Source: Vitrella brassicaformis (lineage: Eukaryota; Sar; Vitrellaceae). From it: 49,514 nucleotides of DNA. The first letter of the stretch is position 1. Every line of letters starts with the position of its first letter. Where the stretch lies: contig CDMY01000570.1 of the NCBI GenBank assembly GCA_001179505.1, positions 1-49,514 on the forward strand, in the 5' to 3' direction. Made by a program: the position numbers and the translations under genes. Under the pieces are notes generated by a model. That model worked only from the letters and a program-made list of their open reading frames with translations. It searched no databases and was not told the DNA's origin. Below are positions 23,801 to 43,400 of the stretch, one piece after another.

Positions 23801-26800
23801 GGCTTCGACCTTCTCAAATTGCTGCACACACACACAGACACAGACGCGCAACCACATCTCTCTCTCCGTGTGTGTGTGTTGTGGAGGCAGGGCACCCACC
23901 GGCATCGCGGCATCTTCCAGCTGCTGCTTCGCGGCCTCCTTCTCAGCCAGCAATGTCTGCACCCACCCACACACACACGGAGACCGCCTGCGATCCCCCC
24001 CGCCCCCCATGCAGCCACATGTGCTGTGCTGTGACTCGCCTGTGAGTTCTCGGCCTCCTTGGCGAGTTTGTCGGCCTTCTGCTGGGCCTCCTCTGCGCGC
24101 GTGCGGTGCCTGGCGGCCTCGAGACGGAGCCGACTGACGTCGTTCTTGAGCTCGCTGAGTGCTGCAGGCACACAGACAGACACACACACGGATGGATGGA
24201 TGGATGGTCACGCAGAGATTTGTCTTCGGGGCTCTCTCTCCCTCCCTCCCAGTGTGTGTGTGTGTGTGTGTGAGGGGGTGAGGGATGGAGTGTGCGTACC
24301 CTTCTCGGCTTTCTGGAGCTTCTCTTTCTGTTTCTTGACCTCGGGGGGCTCGGCGTTGCTGATTTTGGCCGTCAACCTACACACACACACACATGGAGGG
24401 ATGGTGATGGTGGTGGTGGTGGGGCGTTGGGGGGGCTCGCTAAGTCACTCACTCTTGTATCTGCTTGTTGATAGCGTCCAGCGGGGCCTTGCGCCTCTCC
24501 ACCTCCGCCGATGATGTGTCCATCTGACAGACACCCGCCCCACCCACACATGAATGAGAGAAGGGCAAGGGCAAAGGAGGCGGCGAGGGAAAGGGAGAGG
24601 GGGGCCACCTGACTGACCTTTTGTTTGAGTCGCTCGAGGTCTTTCTTCTCCTTGTCGGTGAGCTTGGGCACCTTCAGGCTCGCCAGCTGCTGCTCGGCTT
24701 CCTTCACCTGCACACACCACATAACACCACATAATCTGCCTATGCCTATGTTNNNNNNNNNNNNNNNNNNNNNNNNNNNNNNNNNNNNNNNNNNNNNNNN
24801 NNNNNNNNNNNNNNNNNNNNNNNNNNNNNNNNNNNNNNNNNNNNNNNNNNNNNNNNNNNNNNNNNNNNNNNNNNNNNNNNNNNNNNNNNNNNNNNNNNNN
24901 NNNNNNNNNNNNNNNNNNNNNNNNNNNNNNNNNNNNNNNNNNNNNNNNNNNNNNNNNNNNNNNNNNNNNNNNNNNNNNNNNNNNNNNNNNNNNNNNNNNN
25001 NNNNNNNNNNNNNNNNNNNNNNNNNNNNNNNNNNNNNNNNNNNNNNNNNNNNGGGGGACCGACCTGTTTGGCGTTCTGCTCTAGGTCTAGCTTTAGCATC
25101 GGCAGGTTGGCGCGCCACTCGTCCATCTGTTTCTCCAACTCAGCTACCTTCGCATTCACAGCGTCCTGCACACACACACACATGGGTGGGTGCATCAGGT
25201 CGGTCGCTTGGCTGTTTAGCTGCCTGCCTTACAAGCCGCTCCTTGGCCTGGCCGCACTGCTGCTTGGCCTGCTGTGCGGATGCCAGCGCCTCGGCCAGCT
25301 GCTGCTGCGACACTCGGGGACCGCCGCGCGCGCCGCCCATCCCACAAAGATTCGCGGAGAGACCTAGGTGGGTGATCGGTTGGTCGATCGATCGACACAC
25401 CACACACAGCACATGGCAGAGAGGGGGGTCATTTGCATGGGAGTGGAGGGTGGGAGAAGGATTGGTAGCTTACGGCCTCCCGTCATTGCGCCGGTGGTGT
25501 CGATGACGTCACCCGTCAGACAGGTGACTGTCGCGTAGGCACACACACACACACACACATGTCGCGATGGTGGTCAGCACAAGCACAAAGTCACACCGTA
25601 CTGACTCTTGTATTTGGGCGGTGCGTTCCTGTCGCCCGCAGGGTAGGCCACCTCTGCCGCCTGCATGCCTCACACACACAGACGAACACACGGATGGATG
25701 GATGGATTGAAGCGTGTATGCTATGCTTGCTCACCGTGTTGATATCTTCGGCAACGAGGGTCTCCCGGCAGAAGTAGTAGAAGGCCAGCTGCACCACGCA
25801 AAAGACGACAAGCGAGCCATTGTGTGGGTCGGGAGGGGGGTGTCGGGGCTCTCTGCGCCACCTTACCCTATACTCCTCTTTGGTAGGTGTGATGAGGTCC
25901 AGCAACTTGGGCAGGTCTGATTGACGGACACATACAGGTCTGAGATCGTGTAGAGAGGTGTGTGTGTGTGTGTGTGTATATGGGCGACAGAGAGGACCTC
26001 TGGGCGGCTTCATCTCCTTCAGACGCTCCAGCTTGGGAAGCAGCGCCTTCAACACACACACCCACAGCCATCCATCCATCCATCCGTCCATCGGTGTGTG
26101 TGGACCTGCTGCCTCTCCATGACAAGGCACGTGACGCGCTCGCCCTTGTCTCGCGCAGCCAGGAACTCCAACACCGCCTGCAGCCACCCGCCCCGCCCAT
26201 CCGCCCGTTCACACGCCGACTTAATGAGTGAGTGGCCTGGTTCGGTTCACCTGTGCGTCTTGTGTGGTGTTGACGACCACGTAGTCCACCGCACCGGGGC
26301 CGACAGCAGCGGTCAAGGCCATGTTGTACTAACACACAAACACACACACATAGACATGAGACCAGGATGGATGGATGGGCGTGGGCAAGTGGGCACATAC
26401 ACACCACACACGGACCTTCTCATCGATGCGCCCGAGGTCGCCAAGACGCCCCTTGACGCCACCCAACCTGACACACACACACACACACACACATGCCGAG
26501 AGTGGCCGTGTGTGAGGGTGCTATGATGAGCGTACTCGCCCCTCCGCTGCGCGTCCATGATAGCCGTGAAGACGCTCTCCTGCGCGTGATCGTCGTGCTG
26601 GCTCTTGAGGCGGTCGTGCACTCCGGCCAGGTCGGTCTCGCGCTTGAGCAACGAGTCATGCTGCAGCACAGCACCACAGGTGGACACGGACAGATGCCTG
26701 TGTGTGAGTTGTGTTGTGTGTGAGGGTGGGAGGGACGTACCTTCTTCTGCAGCTGCTCCTTCTCCTTGGTGGCCTGTTGGTGTCCGTCGACACACACAGA

Positions 26801-28855
26801 GGGGAGAGGGTGGGGTCTGGAAAGGGTGGTCTGATACGTACCTTGGCGAGTTCCTTGGTGCCGTCACGGAGGTCCTGCTCACACGTCTTGACTGCCTGCA
26901 CACACACACACACACACACAATGACGGATAGCCACCTGTGTGTGTGTGTATGGCGGCCCACCAAGCTTGGTCACCTACCTGCGATTTGGTCTCGCGCTCC
27001 TCATGGCCTGCAGGGGCACACGGAGAGAGAGAGAGAGAGAGATGAGCACGTGTCTGTGTGAGTGTGAGTGTGTGTGGTCTTGACAATAATACATTTCTTG
27101 AGGGTGGCTTCGAGGGTGTCTTTGCGTTTCTGCGCGGCGCCGGTCTTCTCAGCCAGACACTGGTTCGCATGCTGCACACGCACAGACAGACAGACAGACA
27201 GAGACAATGAGAGAGAGAGCGGGAGAGAATGAGTTGAGTTGCTTCTCCCTCTGTGTGTGTGTGTGTGTGGTGCTTGCCTTGTCTTGCTCGAACGCCTGTT
27301 GGGCCTTCTCGAAGTCAGCTGCCACACCACCACCACCACCACACACACTCAGGAATGCACACGAAGATGCACACGGCCGGCCGGCCGGCGGACCTTGCAG
27401 ATTGACTTGCTGCTCGATGAGCCTTTCCTTCTCCTGAGTGTCCTTGTCGGTCTCGCCCATGCGGGAGCTCTTGACCTCCCTGTACTTGGCCTTCTCGTCG
27501 CGCACACTCGCCTCGGCGTCGGACACCTTCAGCCACACACACAGACAGACAGACAGACAGAAACAGTCAGTTGTGTGAGGGTGTGAGAGTTTGTGATGGG
27601 GGATGGGGTGTAGGCGGACCTACCTTGCTCTCCTTGTCAGCGGCTGTCTTCTCGTTGTTATCGGCTTTTTTGATCAGATCGGCCGCTTTCTTGCGCAGCG
27701 CCTTGGCCTCCTCCTACACACACACACACACATCCACACACAATATGGGCACAGACAGAAGAGCGTGTGTGTGCGTGTGGCTGCGGTGCGGTGCCTTCTT
27801 CGCGGGGGCTTTCTTGGTCAGATCGGCGATCTCCGCCTGACAGACGAAGACACAGAGAGGATCACACACACACACACATAGACAGACAGTGCGTCCGTCC
27901 GTCTGTGTGGCTGTGTGGCTGTGTGTGTGTGCAGAGGGTGGTGTACATCGAGCTTGGCGTCGCGGTTCTGGAACACCTGAAACTCGTCATTGGCCTACAC
28001 CCACACCACACCCACACGCATGCAGCCCAGCCATCCGTCCGTCGTGTGTGTGTGTGTGTTTGTGCCAGCCACGCAGGGCTGCACACACAACACACCTTCT
28101 TGTACTCATTCTGCAGCGCCTTCTCCTCCCTGACGAGCTGACTAACGCGGGAGTCCACCTGACACACACATCCACCACCACCACCAAAAGAGAGAGAGAG
28201 AGAGAGAGGATGCTGCCCTGCCACCCCCACACACACAAACGCATTCATTGTGTCCACAGACGTAGCTACCTCCTTCTGTCGCTCGGCGGCCTCTCTCTGC
28301 TTCTGCTCGTGCTGCTGCAGCTCGCTCTCCACGGCCTGATGGACGGACGGATGGCGCCCATACCACGAGTAGGCCTTTTTGTGTGGGGTGTGTGGGGTGT
28401 GCTGTGCCTGGTAGGCCTGTTTCTGCTCCTCATATCGCCCGGAGAGTTTCTGCAGCCGACGAACACGCACCCACACCACACACACAGACAAGAGGGGCGT
28501 GGGTGTGTCGGCCTCATGAGATTCCCCGACACCCACCCACCCCACCCACCCGCAGCTCGAGCTGCTCCTTGAGCGCCTTGTTGACGAGGATGGTCTTCTC
28601 GCCGTTCACCCAGGCCTCAGCCTTGCGCCGCGCAGCTGACATGTCATTTGCACACACGCACATACACACACACAGACATAGACATACACAGCCATCCATA
28701 CCACGGAGGTGATCTAGTGCACCTTACCCTCTAGGGAGTCCTTCTCCTCTTGGGCCACCTGCAGATCGGCCCACTTGACCGACACCTGCAGCACACATGA
28801 GTGACGAAATGGGGCGGGTCTGGTCTGGTCTGGTGGCCATCTCCCTCTCTCCCTC

Positions 28856-28891
<36 letters not shown>

Positions 28892-29592
28892 TGTGTGTGT
28901 GTCTGTGTGTGTGTGTGTGTAAACAAAACAAGATGCCTACGGTCTGTTTGAGCTCCTCGGTCTTGTCACGCCACTCGACGATCTTCTGGATGTACCTTCA
29001 TACGACGCACACAGCCACACAGCGGAATGGAGGGATGGGCGTGTGGGTGTGGGTGTGCCCAAGGCCTATATACTGTGAAGAGCCGATGACGTCTTCCAGG
29101 TACTCGAGAAACCCCTCATCGTGGTCGTTCTGACACACACCGTGCGAAGGATGTGCGTGTGCGTGTTGGTGCGAGTGCGTGGCCACGCACTCCTCTCGTT
29201 TGCTTACCGGTGCTTTGGGCTTCATGGCTGCGATCTGCTCCACCTCCCCCTGTGTGTATGTGTGGGCGTCAATGCCATCTATCCATTAGAGGGGCGAGTG
29301 GGTGTGCGCCTGCCTGTAGGATGAGGAATCGGTTGTGCGTGAGGTCGATGCCGTGCTGCCGCAGCGCGTGGGTCACGTTGGCCATGGTCGCCTGACGGTC
29401 CTGCACACCCACACACAGCACAGCATCATAGCCGTCTACCCATCCATCCAGCTCTCTCTCTCCCTGTGCGTGGGTGGTTGCATCGTTCATTACGTTGATG
29501 TAGTATGTGGAGGAGTTGTCCTTGCCCGCCCTCCGGCTGATGCGGAACTCCGACCCCTCGACGACACGATAGCCCACCGGATCGTCATCAGG

Positions 29593-29628
<36 letters not shown>

Positions 29629-30313
29629 GGAGAGAGAGAGAGAATGGTCTCAATGCACCCGCAGAGAGAGAGAGAGGAAGAGAAAGAGAGAGACCGACCA
29701 AGCGACCACCCCACTGCCCAGTCACCATATCGACAATCTCCTGGAAGTCCACGGTCACCTTGGCAGAGTCGGGCTGGCTGCTGCTGCTGTGGTGCACGAG
29801 CTCCGCCACCCGGTTCATGCGGATCTTGCGGGCCTTCTTGGCGAACACAAAGAGGAAGGCGTCCAGCACGTTGGACTTGCCGCTGCCGTTCGGCCCCAGG
29901 ATGCCGTTCATCCGCTGCGCAGCCGTTGTGTGGACGCACAGACACACACACACACACACATTTCTATCAGATGCACTTCTGTGGAGTGTGTGTTGCGTAC
30001 GTGGCTGAAGGTGCCGAGGATCTTCTTGCCCGAATACGATTTGAAGTTCTCTAGCGTCACCTGGCACCCATAACAAGGAGGAGAACCATCCATCCATCCA
30101 CATGGCTGGCTGTTTGTCTGTGGCTGAGCTCACCTTTCTGATCATGAGCCTGGGCTTCCCAGTGCCGCCCGCCCCGTCCTTGCCGTCCTTGTCATTCCCG
30201 TTCGCTCTGGCCAACACGCCATCTCCGCCACCTGCCGCGGCTGCCGCTGCTGCTGCGGCTGCTGCCGGCGGTGTTGGCGGCACTGGGCGCCGCAGACGGT
30301 CCCTCTTGTCCAT
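20813..30313 (-). CDS. SMC4: Condensin subunit SMC4
   Basis: ATPase of the condensin ring that compacts mitotic chromosomes. The start is the ATG at 30311-30313 and the stop is TAG at 20813-20815, with more than twenty small introns. Walker A (GPNGSGKS) is at 29896-29873, then NRFLILQ and GEVEQIAAMKPK, which is diagnostic for SMC4 among SMC proteins. The hinge is recognisable at about 26450-25360 (GDLGRIDEK, FYYFCRETLVAEDI, TGDVIDTTGAMTGG). Coiled-coil exons flank it on both sides. The signature LSGGEK (split by an intron at about 22310/22240) and Walker B (YFMDEIDAALD) lie in 22320-22140. Unusual parts are an A-run N-terminus, an acidic then KKK/RRK-rich insert in the distal coiled coil (about 23290-23100), and a low-complexity tail of roughly 270 residues after the head domain with Q-, D/E- and G-runs. 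A 300-base N gap (24753-25052) lies in the second coiled coil and may hide part of an exon. Confidence 0.96.
24753..25052. other. Assembly gap (300 N) within SMC4
   Basis: Exactly 300 N. On the coding strand the right-hand flank is the exon end KLDLEQNAKQ with a GTCGGT donor, and the left-hand flank is an intron ending CAG before VKEAEQQLASL. The gap therefore begins inside an intron. Whether a whole coiled-coil exon is missing cannot be told. Confidence 0.95.
28858..28921. repeat. (CT)n(GT)n microsatellite in an SMC4 intron
   Basis: About 28 bases of CT repeat are followed by GT repeats. On the SMC4 coding strand the order is (AC)n then (AG)n, near the donor side of the intron. Confidence 0.9.
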
Positions 30314-30360
30314 CTCACTCAGTCAACCACGGCCCATGCGATGCATTCACTGGGTTTGGA

Positions 30361-30396
30361 GTGTAGGGTTTAGGGTTTGGGTGTAAAACCCTACAG
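30361..30396. promoter_or_regulatory. Telo-box palindrome upstream of SMC4
   Basis: On the SMC4 strand this reads as two telo-box units (AAACCCTAAACCCTA) beside an inverted copy. The arms TGTAGGGTTT (30362-30371) and AAACCCTACA (30386-30395) are perfect complements around a 14-base loop that itself contains AGGGTTTGGG. It lies about 50-80 bp upstream of the SMC4 ATG, in the 263-bp spacer between two minus-strand genes. In land plants the telo-box (AAACCCTA) is an established promoter element of growth and cell-cycle genes. Its use here is inference. Confidence 0.5.
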
Positions 30397-30576
30397 TCCT
30401 GCTGATTGGATTGCAATGGGCCATCCCCCTCCCTCGTTGTCTGTCTGTCTGCCTGCCTCGCCCACTGGCAGGTAGACAGATGCCCATCATCATGGGGATG
30501 CATTGCTTCGGTCGGTCGGTCGGTCTGTCTGTATGTCTGGTTTGCGTCAACTGCACATCAGGCTTGTACATCAATG

Positions 30577-31511
30577 TCATGAAGACGACGTTGATTCCTT
30601 GTCCTTGTTGGCCGCAACGGCGACCTCGAAGCCGCCATAGCCGGCGACCAATGCAGCGTCCTGCATTCCAGCCAGCCATCCATCCATCTGTCTGTCTGTC
30701 TGTGTGTTGTGTGTGTGGGTGTGGGTGTGCTGTGTGTTAACGTGCCTCTGATATGGGCTCGATGGACATGGTGGCTTTGACGTGGTCCAAACCGGGCTCG
30801 CTCAACAGAGAACCTGCACACACAGACACACACACACACACACATAGAGAGAGAGAGAGAGAGGGAGAGAGGGATGGGCACGTGTGCTGGTGTGGGTTTG
30901 TCTGTCTGTCGGCGGTTTACCGTCCATTGCCCATTTGAAGAGGAAGGGGTCCTCGTGTCCAGTGAAGATGACGCTCTCGTGCAGCCGCACTGACATGCTG
31001 CATACACACACACACACACACATCCCTCTATCCATCCTTCTTCCTCTCATGTGCGACCGACATGTTGGTCATGGTGGGCATGGCCGCAATGAGCCGCATC
31101 GTCGGCAGGGTGTACAGGAAGGCCATCCGAGCGCCTCCACCTGCACACACACACACACGCGCGCCGATGACATTAATGAGATGGTGTGTGTGTGCTTGTG
31201 TGCTTGTGTGCTTGTGTGCGTGTCGGGGTGTACCATACCAGCCACCAGCCAATGGCCAAGAGGGTCACAATCAACGCTCGACAGATGGTGCGGCGCGAAA
31301 GGGGCTGAGAAACCACACACACACACACACACTCGCACAGCACAGCACATGTCCTCCCGTGTGGCTGTGTGTTATGTGGGTGTGCGGAGAGGTACGTGTG
31401 GGCTCGGTGGGGGCGTTGGTTGCTGGCGTGAAGGACGACACGTGTGCACCGCTGCGGGGGTCTGCACACACACACATTAGACGTATACTGGTTGGTCGTG
31501 TACCTCTCTCC

Positions 31512-31550
<39 letters not shown>

Positions 31551-32595
31551 TGTATGTGTGTGTGTGTGGATGTACCGAAGAATCGCAGGCAGCCGTCCTC
31601 AGAGGCCGTGACAAGCTGACCACCACAACAACAACCCAACACAGGTACAAAACACAACACGAAGCTCTCTCTTTGTCCTGTCTGTGCCGATTCAATCATA
31701 TCATTACCTGCTTCGTCTGTCCGGGGACGTACTTCATCTCGTGGATGACCACTTTGGGGCCCCCGGTGTTTACCGTTCCCATCTTCCGGACATCTGCACA
31801 CACACGCACCTCGGACCACACACGCACCTATCTGTGTGTGCGTGTGTTGCCTGAGGGGGGAGAGAGAGATTCCCTCCCTACCGGGTGTGTTGAGGTCGTG
31901 GACGATGAACGAGCCGTCGGTGGACGCGGCAATGAAGAGATGGTTCCTCTGTCACACAGACACACACAGACAGACGAATGGATGGATGGATGGATGGGCC
32001 ATCGTCCTGTGTGTGTGTGTGTGGCAGTTACGTCTGTGTCGATAGCCAAAGCCACGTTGACCGAGCTGCTCTCCTGCACACACACCCCACCCCACACACG
32101 CCACACACGCCACACGCGGGCATGAGAGTGTGTGTGTGTGTGTGTGTGCAGGGAGACGAATGATCGAGGACACACAAACCGGCAGAGGGATCTCTCTCGG
32201 ATGCACCCCCCGAACCTCCCCTGCAACTCCACCACACACACACACATATGAGCCACCAGCAAAGGTCAACGAGTGTTGGTTGATGCCTACCGGTGGTCCG
32301 ATTGCCCTCGTCGCACACCTCCTGCCAGTTCCACACGTGCACCCGGCCGTGCGCAGCCCTGCACACACACATACGTGTGGATCCCCTTGAGCAGACAGGC
32401 CTACAGGCACACGCGGCCTATCTGTGCGTGAGGGCGTGAGTGCCCACGAGATGAGCCTGTTGGTGGCACTGTGGAAGGCGGTGGCCAGGACGGGCTTCGT
32501 GTGGGCATGGGGGAGGGAGAACAGCTTCACCACAGATCGACCGCTGAGTCACTCATTGCACACACATCGATAGGCCGACATCCGTCTGTCATGGT

Positions 32596-32644
<49 letters not shown>

Positions 32645-32780
32645 TGTGTATTTCTGTGCCGGCTCACTCTTCGTTGACTGCGAGTGCCGTCAGAGAGCCG
32701 TCGCGGTGGCCGTAGGCTATCTGCTGCTTGCTGCCTTGGCCGTGGCCGCAGAAGGAGGCCGTGCAGTGAATCGCGTCCAT
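30577..32780 (-). CDS. WD40-repeat protein, THOC6-like
   Basis: Probable beta-propeller subunit; THOC6 belongs to the THO/TREX mRNA-export complex. Blades are visible in order: SFCGHGQGSKQQIAYGHRDG, ATAFHSATNRLISWA, AAHGRVHVWNWQEV, RNHLFIAASTDGSFIVHDL, KQLVTASEDGCLRFFG, DPLGHWLVAGGGARMAFLY, SVRLHESVIFTGHEDPFLF and DAALVAGYGGFEVAVAA. The late blades track human THOC6 in order (a GGG-containing blade, then a blade ending in a W, then a final V-rich strand). The stop is TGA at 30577-30579. I take the ATG at 32778-32780, which directly follows a CAG. An upstream ATG at 32984-32986 (MADLLRAFQAKTRRSK, donor GTGAGC) looks coding-like but does not join in phase, so it may be a 5' UTR exon or use another acceptor. 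Confidence 0.7.
31508..31570. repeat. (CT)n(GT)n microsatellite in an intron of the WD40 gene
   Basis: CT repeats run into GT repeats with a few interruptions. It is the same two-part tract as in the neighbouring SMC4 introns. Confidence 0.85.
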
Positions 32781-33013
32781 CTGGTATGATATGACCCAGG
32801 CCAGTCACTCCCCCGGGGCACGACAACAGGACAGGCAGACAAACAGATCTGACACACAAACAAAGAGATTGACTCATTCGATGAACCATTTACACGACCA
32901 AGTGAATGCGTGTGTGTACTTCTCGTGGGTTGCTCACCCTTGCTCCTTCTCGTCTTTGCTTGGAAAGCTCGCAAAAGATCTGCCATCAAAACCCGTCCGC
33001 AGAGATCTTTGTG
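32781..33013. promoter_or_regulatory. Bidirectional interval between WD40 and aromatic-fusion genes
   Basis: 233 bp lies between the chosen divergent starts. If the upstream ATG at 32986 of the WD40 gene is used, only 27 bp is left. The two genes probably share regulatory sequence or have overlapping 5' ends. Confidence 0.35.
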
Positions 33014-40039
<7,026 letters not shown>

Positions 40040-40789
40040 CAACCGACCATGGCTGGAGTGTGTCTCGTGTGTGTTCGTGGCGCATCGACGGTAGGCTATA
40101 GTGTTGTGTGTAGTTGTATGTAATGTGTTGCACGGCCTCATTGCGGGCAGCTGTGGACGTGCCTTCCATTCACCGATCAATGCAGCTTTATTTGCCACCG
40201 CCAGACAGACACACAAGGTCAATGATTTGCGTTCCACTCACTGTTCACCACGCAGCACGCATCAACACATAATGGCTGTCGTGCCATCCGCCCTTGTCTC
40301 ACGTTGTCTTGCTACCATCCTTGGACAGTCAGCACCACTCTCTACAGTGTGGGGAAGGCTGCAAAGGCCTCACTGGCACATTCGGCGAGCGACTCCGCGG
40401 CGCCGACACTAATGTGCACGTCGAGTGACGAGACACGGCCACTCACTTCACTGCCTCTCTCTCCCCTGCCTCGCACAGCCCCCACTTCAGATCATATCCC
40501 CATCTGGCTGTCACGAATTGCCGACAGCCGGGCATGGTGATGTCCGTCACGGAAAATGGTACATGCGGTCCTCTCCTACTCTGCCTACTCGCTGGCTCTA
40601 CACGCCCAAACACTACGGCGTCCTGGCATTCGCGTGCAGGCACAAGAATAGGCAGAAGGCCTCTTATCAAACCCCTCCCCCCTCCCCCAACCAGCACAAC
40701 CATCTCCCAAACCCTCCTGGCTGCATCCTTTCTACCAACCCTCCCCTCCTCCCTCTCGACCCCCCTCCCATCCCACCTCACAAGCAGGC
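40040..40789. other. Downstream spacer, pyrimidine-rich toward its right end
   Basis: No supported gene. From about 40670 it becomes C/T-rich (CCTCCCCC, CCCTCCTCCC), loosely mirroring the purine tract at 1045-1140. The dispersed repeat may therefore extend into it. Confidence 0.45.
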
Positions 40790-41835
40790 AACTTAGAGCC
40801 GCTGAGGGCCATCTCCACATACGCCCACCGAGCAACTGCCGCCGCGCCGGCCAACCCTGCGCCAACTCAGCCGAGTTGCTCCACGCAGACATGCGCACTG
40901 ATACCTCAGAGGGCGGCAGGCCGTCTGATGGGATGGACGACCAGCAAAGCAATTCTCACTCTTCCCGCAGACACAACGGCTCGGCGGAGAGTAAACCACA
41001 TGCAGACGGCACCAAGGCCAGCATTCGTCTTCACGAGAGCTCGATAAACGACGAATTGCCCGTGTCGACGGAGACACCGGCATGGCGATGCGATTCTCCT
41101 TCTCGTCAGTGCCAACACGGTGCCGCCGAGGCCACACCCGACCGGCCGCCAGGGCCGTCATTCCTTAGCGCCTCCTCGCGAGAACATGGTCGTCACCGAC
41201 GAGCTGCCTGGCCGGCTGCCGATCGATTGCAAGCCGCCCTCGATGCATCGACGGCCGTCACGGACAGGTCGAGGTCGGTGCACCGGCCCACCCCACGGCT
41301 CAATATCTGCACGCGGAACATGATAACACGGATACCCTCACAACGCGAAGACCCATCGGCGGCCGACTCTCCCTGCGCACCTGACAGTTCTAGCAGACCT
41401 CATCCGAGGCTCTCCGATGACTATAAAATGGAAGTCGCTGTCGATAGATGGATGGCTGACATCCCTACTGAATGAACGGGCAATCAACGCACAAACTGGG
41501 GTTGACCCGGAGGGCTTCCTCCCAGCGGCCACGACTTGCACACCCCGCAACCTTGGCGATACACACCTACAGCCACGACACCTAAGATACACAATGACAC
41601 CTAAGTGTCCAATGCACCTTGCCCTCGCCCGTGTCGCTTTTATCAGCCTAGCCTACCGCATCGCTGCTCGATGCAATCCATCATGACGGCTGCCGACCCA
41701 CAAGGGCGCATGAATGGGAAGCCCCAAATGGCCGGTGATGCGCCAATCGTGACAACCAGCCCTCGCCCCGCCCCGATGCGGCGCTGCGGCGCTTCGGATC
41801 CGCTGACGGAGAGGTGGAGGGGGGCGGTGCAGCAG
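40790..41835 (+). repeat. Dispersed long repeat, copy B (inverted relative to copy A)
   Basis: Matches the reverse complement of 1-1040 across its full length. Examples are the stretch around GGCAACTTAGAGCCGCTGAG (from about 40787) and, near the other end, GACAACCAGCCCTCGCC. Several indels shift the reading frame between copies, so the 313-codon open frame crossing it (40534-41475) is not convincing as a gene. I see no target-site duplication or terminal inverted repeat. Confidence 0.85.
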
Positions 41836-41879
41836 GCCGTCAATCGGAAGATCCACAGACCTCACCCCACCCCGATGGC

Positions 41880-43400
41880 CGACAACATCTGCACGACGTA
41901 CAAAATGGCGATGCACCCGCAATGCGAAGACGCGCCGGCGGCCGAGTCTGCGCACCTGCGAGTGCGCCCCCCAGCGAACCGCTGGCAGACCTCATCCACG
42001 GCCTTGCGACTAGGGACCATAAGTGGGGGCCGCTGCCGAAGGACGGCTGCATGCTTGGATGAATGAATGAGCGGACGGACAGACCGATCGGCGGACTCAT
42101 GGGGGCTGGATGGAGTGAGCTGTGTGTGCACCGAATGCAGCACCCCAAATTGCAACATCCGACGAACTTGGGGGCTGGTCCGGGGGCTGAGAACGCCGCG
42201 ACTGACGCACCCGAGGCACACCCTTGGACGGCAACACGCCCTTGGAATGACACCCAGCATATACAAAGACACGGAAGCGTCAAATGCACCCTTCCGTCGG
42301 GCAGCCCATTACCGCATAGGGTTTCCCTTCGCCGAGGCGCCTCATTCATCGGCCGCCGACTAAGCAAACCTGAAGTTACGACGCACGACAGACATACACA
42401 GACGAACAGATGATGAAGGAATGCACCCCCCGCGATGCTGGGCTCGTGCGTGCAGCGTGCAGTGCCTGCGGCCTACCTCACCGCCATGTGACCGCCACAT
42501 CATCTGGAGAGCATGACTGAGGGGGCCACGAGCCCCTTGGAGTGGACGGCAACACACCTGCAGCCATGGCACCCAGCCTCAATGACACGGAAGGCTCAAA
42601 GGCACCCTCCAGTTGCCCGTGGCGGTATACCTCATGCAGGGCTTCCCTCCGCCGAGGCGCCTCATCGGCCGCCGACGAAGCAAAGCTAAAGTTATGATAC
42701 ACACACGAACAGATGAAATGTATCCCCGCAATGCTACGTGTGTGCGTGCAGCCAACTGGCAGCCTACCTCAATGCTGCACATAATCACGGCTGTCGGAGT
42801 AGCATCTGCAACATGAAATGGCCACCTCCCCGATGGCCGATGACCACCCCCATCGTCCGGGAGGGTGCCCCGAGCCCCTTGGACGGCAACACACCTACAG
42901 TCATCGCACTCAATGACACGGAAGGCTCAAATGCACCCTCTAGTTGCCCGTGGCCGTCTACCGGTCATTCACCGGGCGCCTCCGCCGCCGACGAAGTAAA
43001 CCTGAAGTTGTGACGCACCACCCCCACACACATACGAACAGATGATGAACAAATGCACCCCCCGCGATGCTGTGCGTGTGCCTGCAGCCTCGCGAGGCCT
43101 CCGTCCCGGACTGCCGTCGACAGCAAGGGAAAGCACCTGCACCAAACAGCACCAACGACAGACAGACAGCACCAGCCATCCAATCGATGGCATGGAGGTG
43201 AGATGAGCAGCCAGCCAGCCAGTGGCAGTGCCTGTCACTTACCCTCCCCAGTAGCATGCCGCCAGTATGTTGAGACCTCACGGGAGACTCACGGGAGCAC
43301 ATCATCACGGCTGTCGGCGCATCATCTGCAGATCTGCAGAACATCAATGCCCACCTCGTCGATGGCAGATGACCACCACCATCGTCACAACCACCCTCCG
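41880..43400 (+). repeat. Degenerate tandem array, unit about 300-340 bp
   Basis: A block containing TTGGACGGCAACAC, then CAATGACACGGAAG(G)CTCAAA, then GCGCCTC...GCCGCCGACGAAG, then a GATGATGAA...ATGCACCCCCCGCGATGCTG end recurs. The ACACGGAAG core is at about 42269, 42580 and 42915. A partial fourth copy (CATCATCACGGCTGTCGG) is at about 43300. A related but diverged core at about 41592 and a shared segment (GCAGACCTCATCC, about 41393 and 41985) link the array to the adjacent dispersed repeat. No open frame is conserved between units. It looks like satellite or decayed element sequence. Confidence 0.75.

Noticed and set aside
30361-30396. Telomere or chromosome end
   Set aside because: Only about three telomere-like units are present, inside a gene-dense region with coding sequence on both sides.
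41880-43400. CRISPR-like array
   Set aside because: Units are about 300 bp, diverged and without short identical repeats or unique spacers; the context is eukaryotic.
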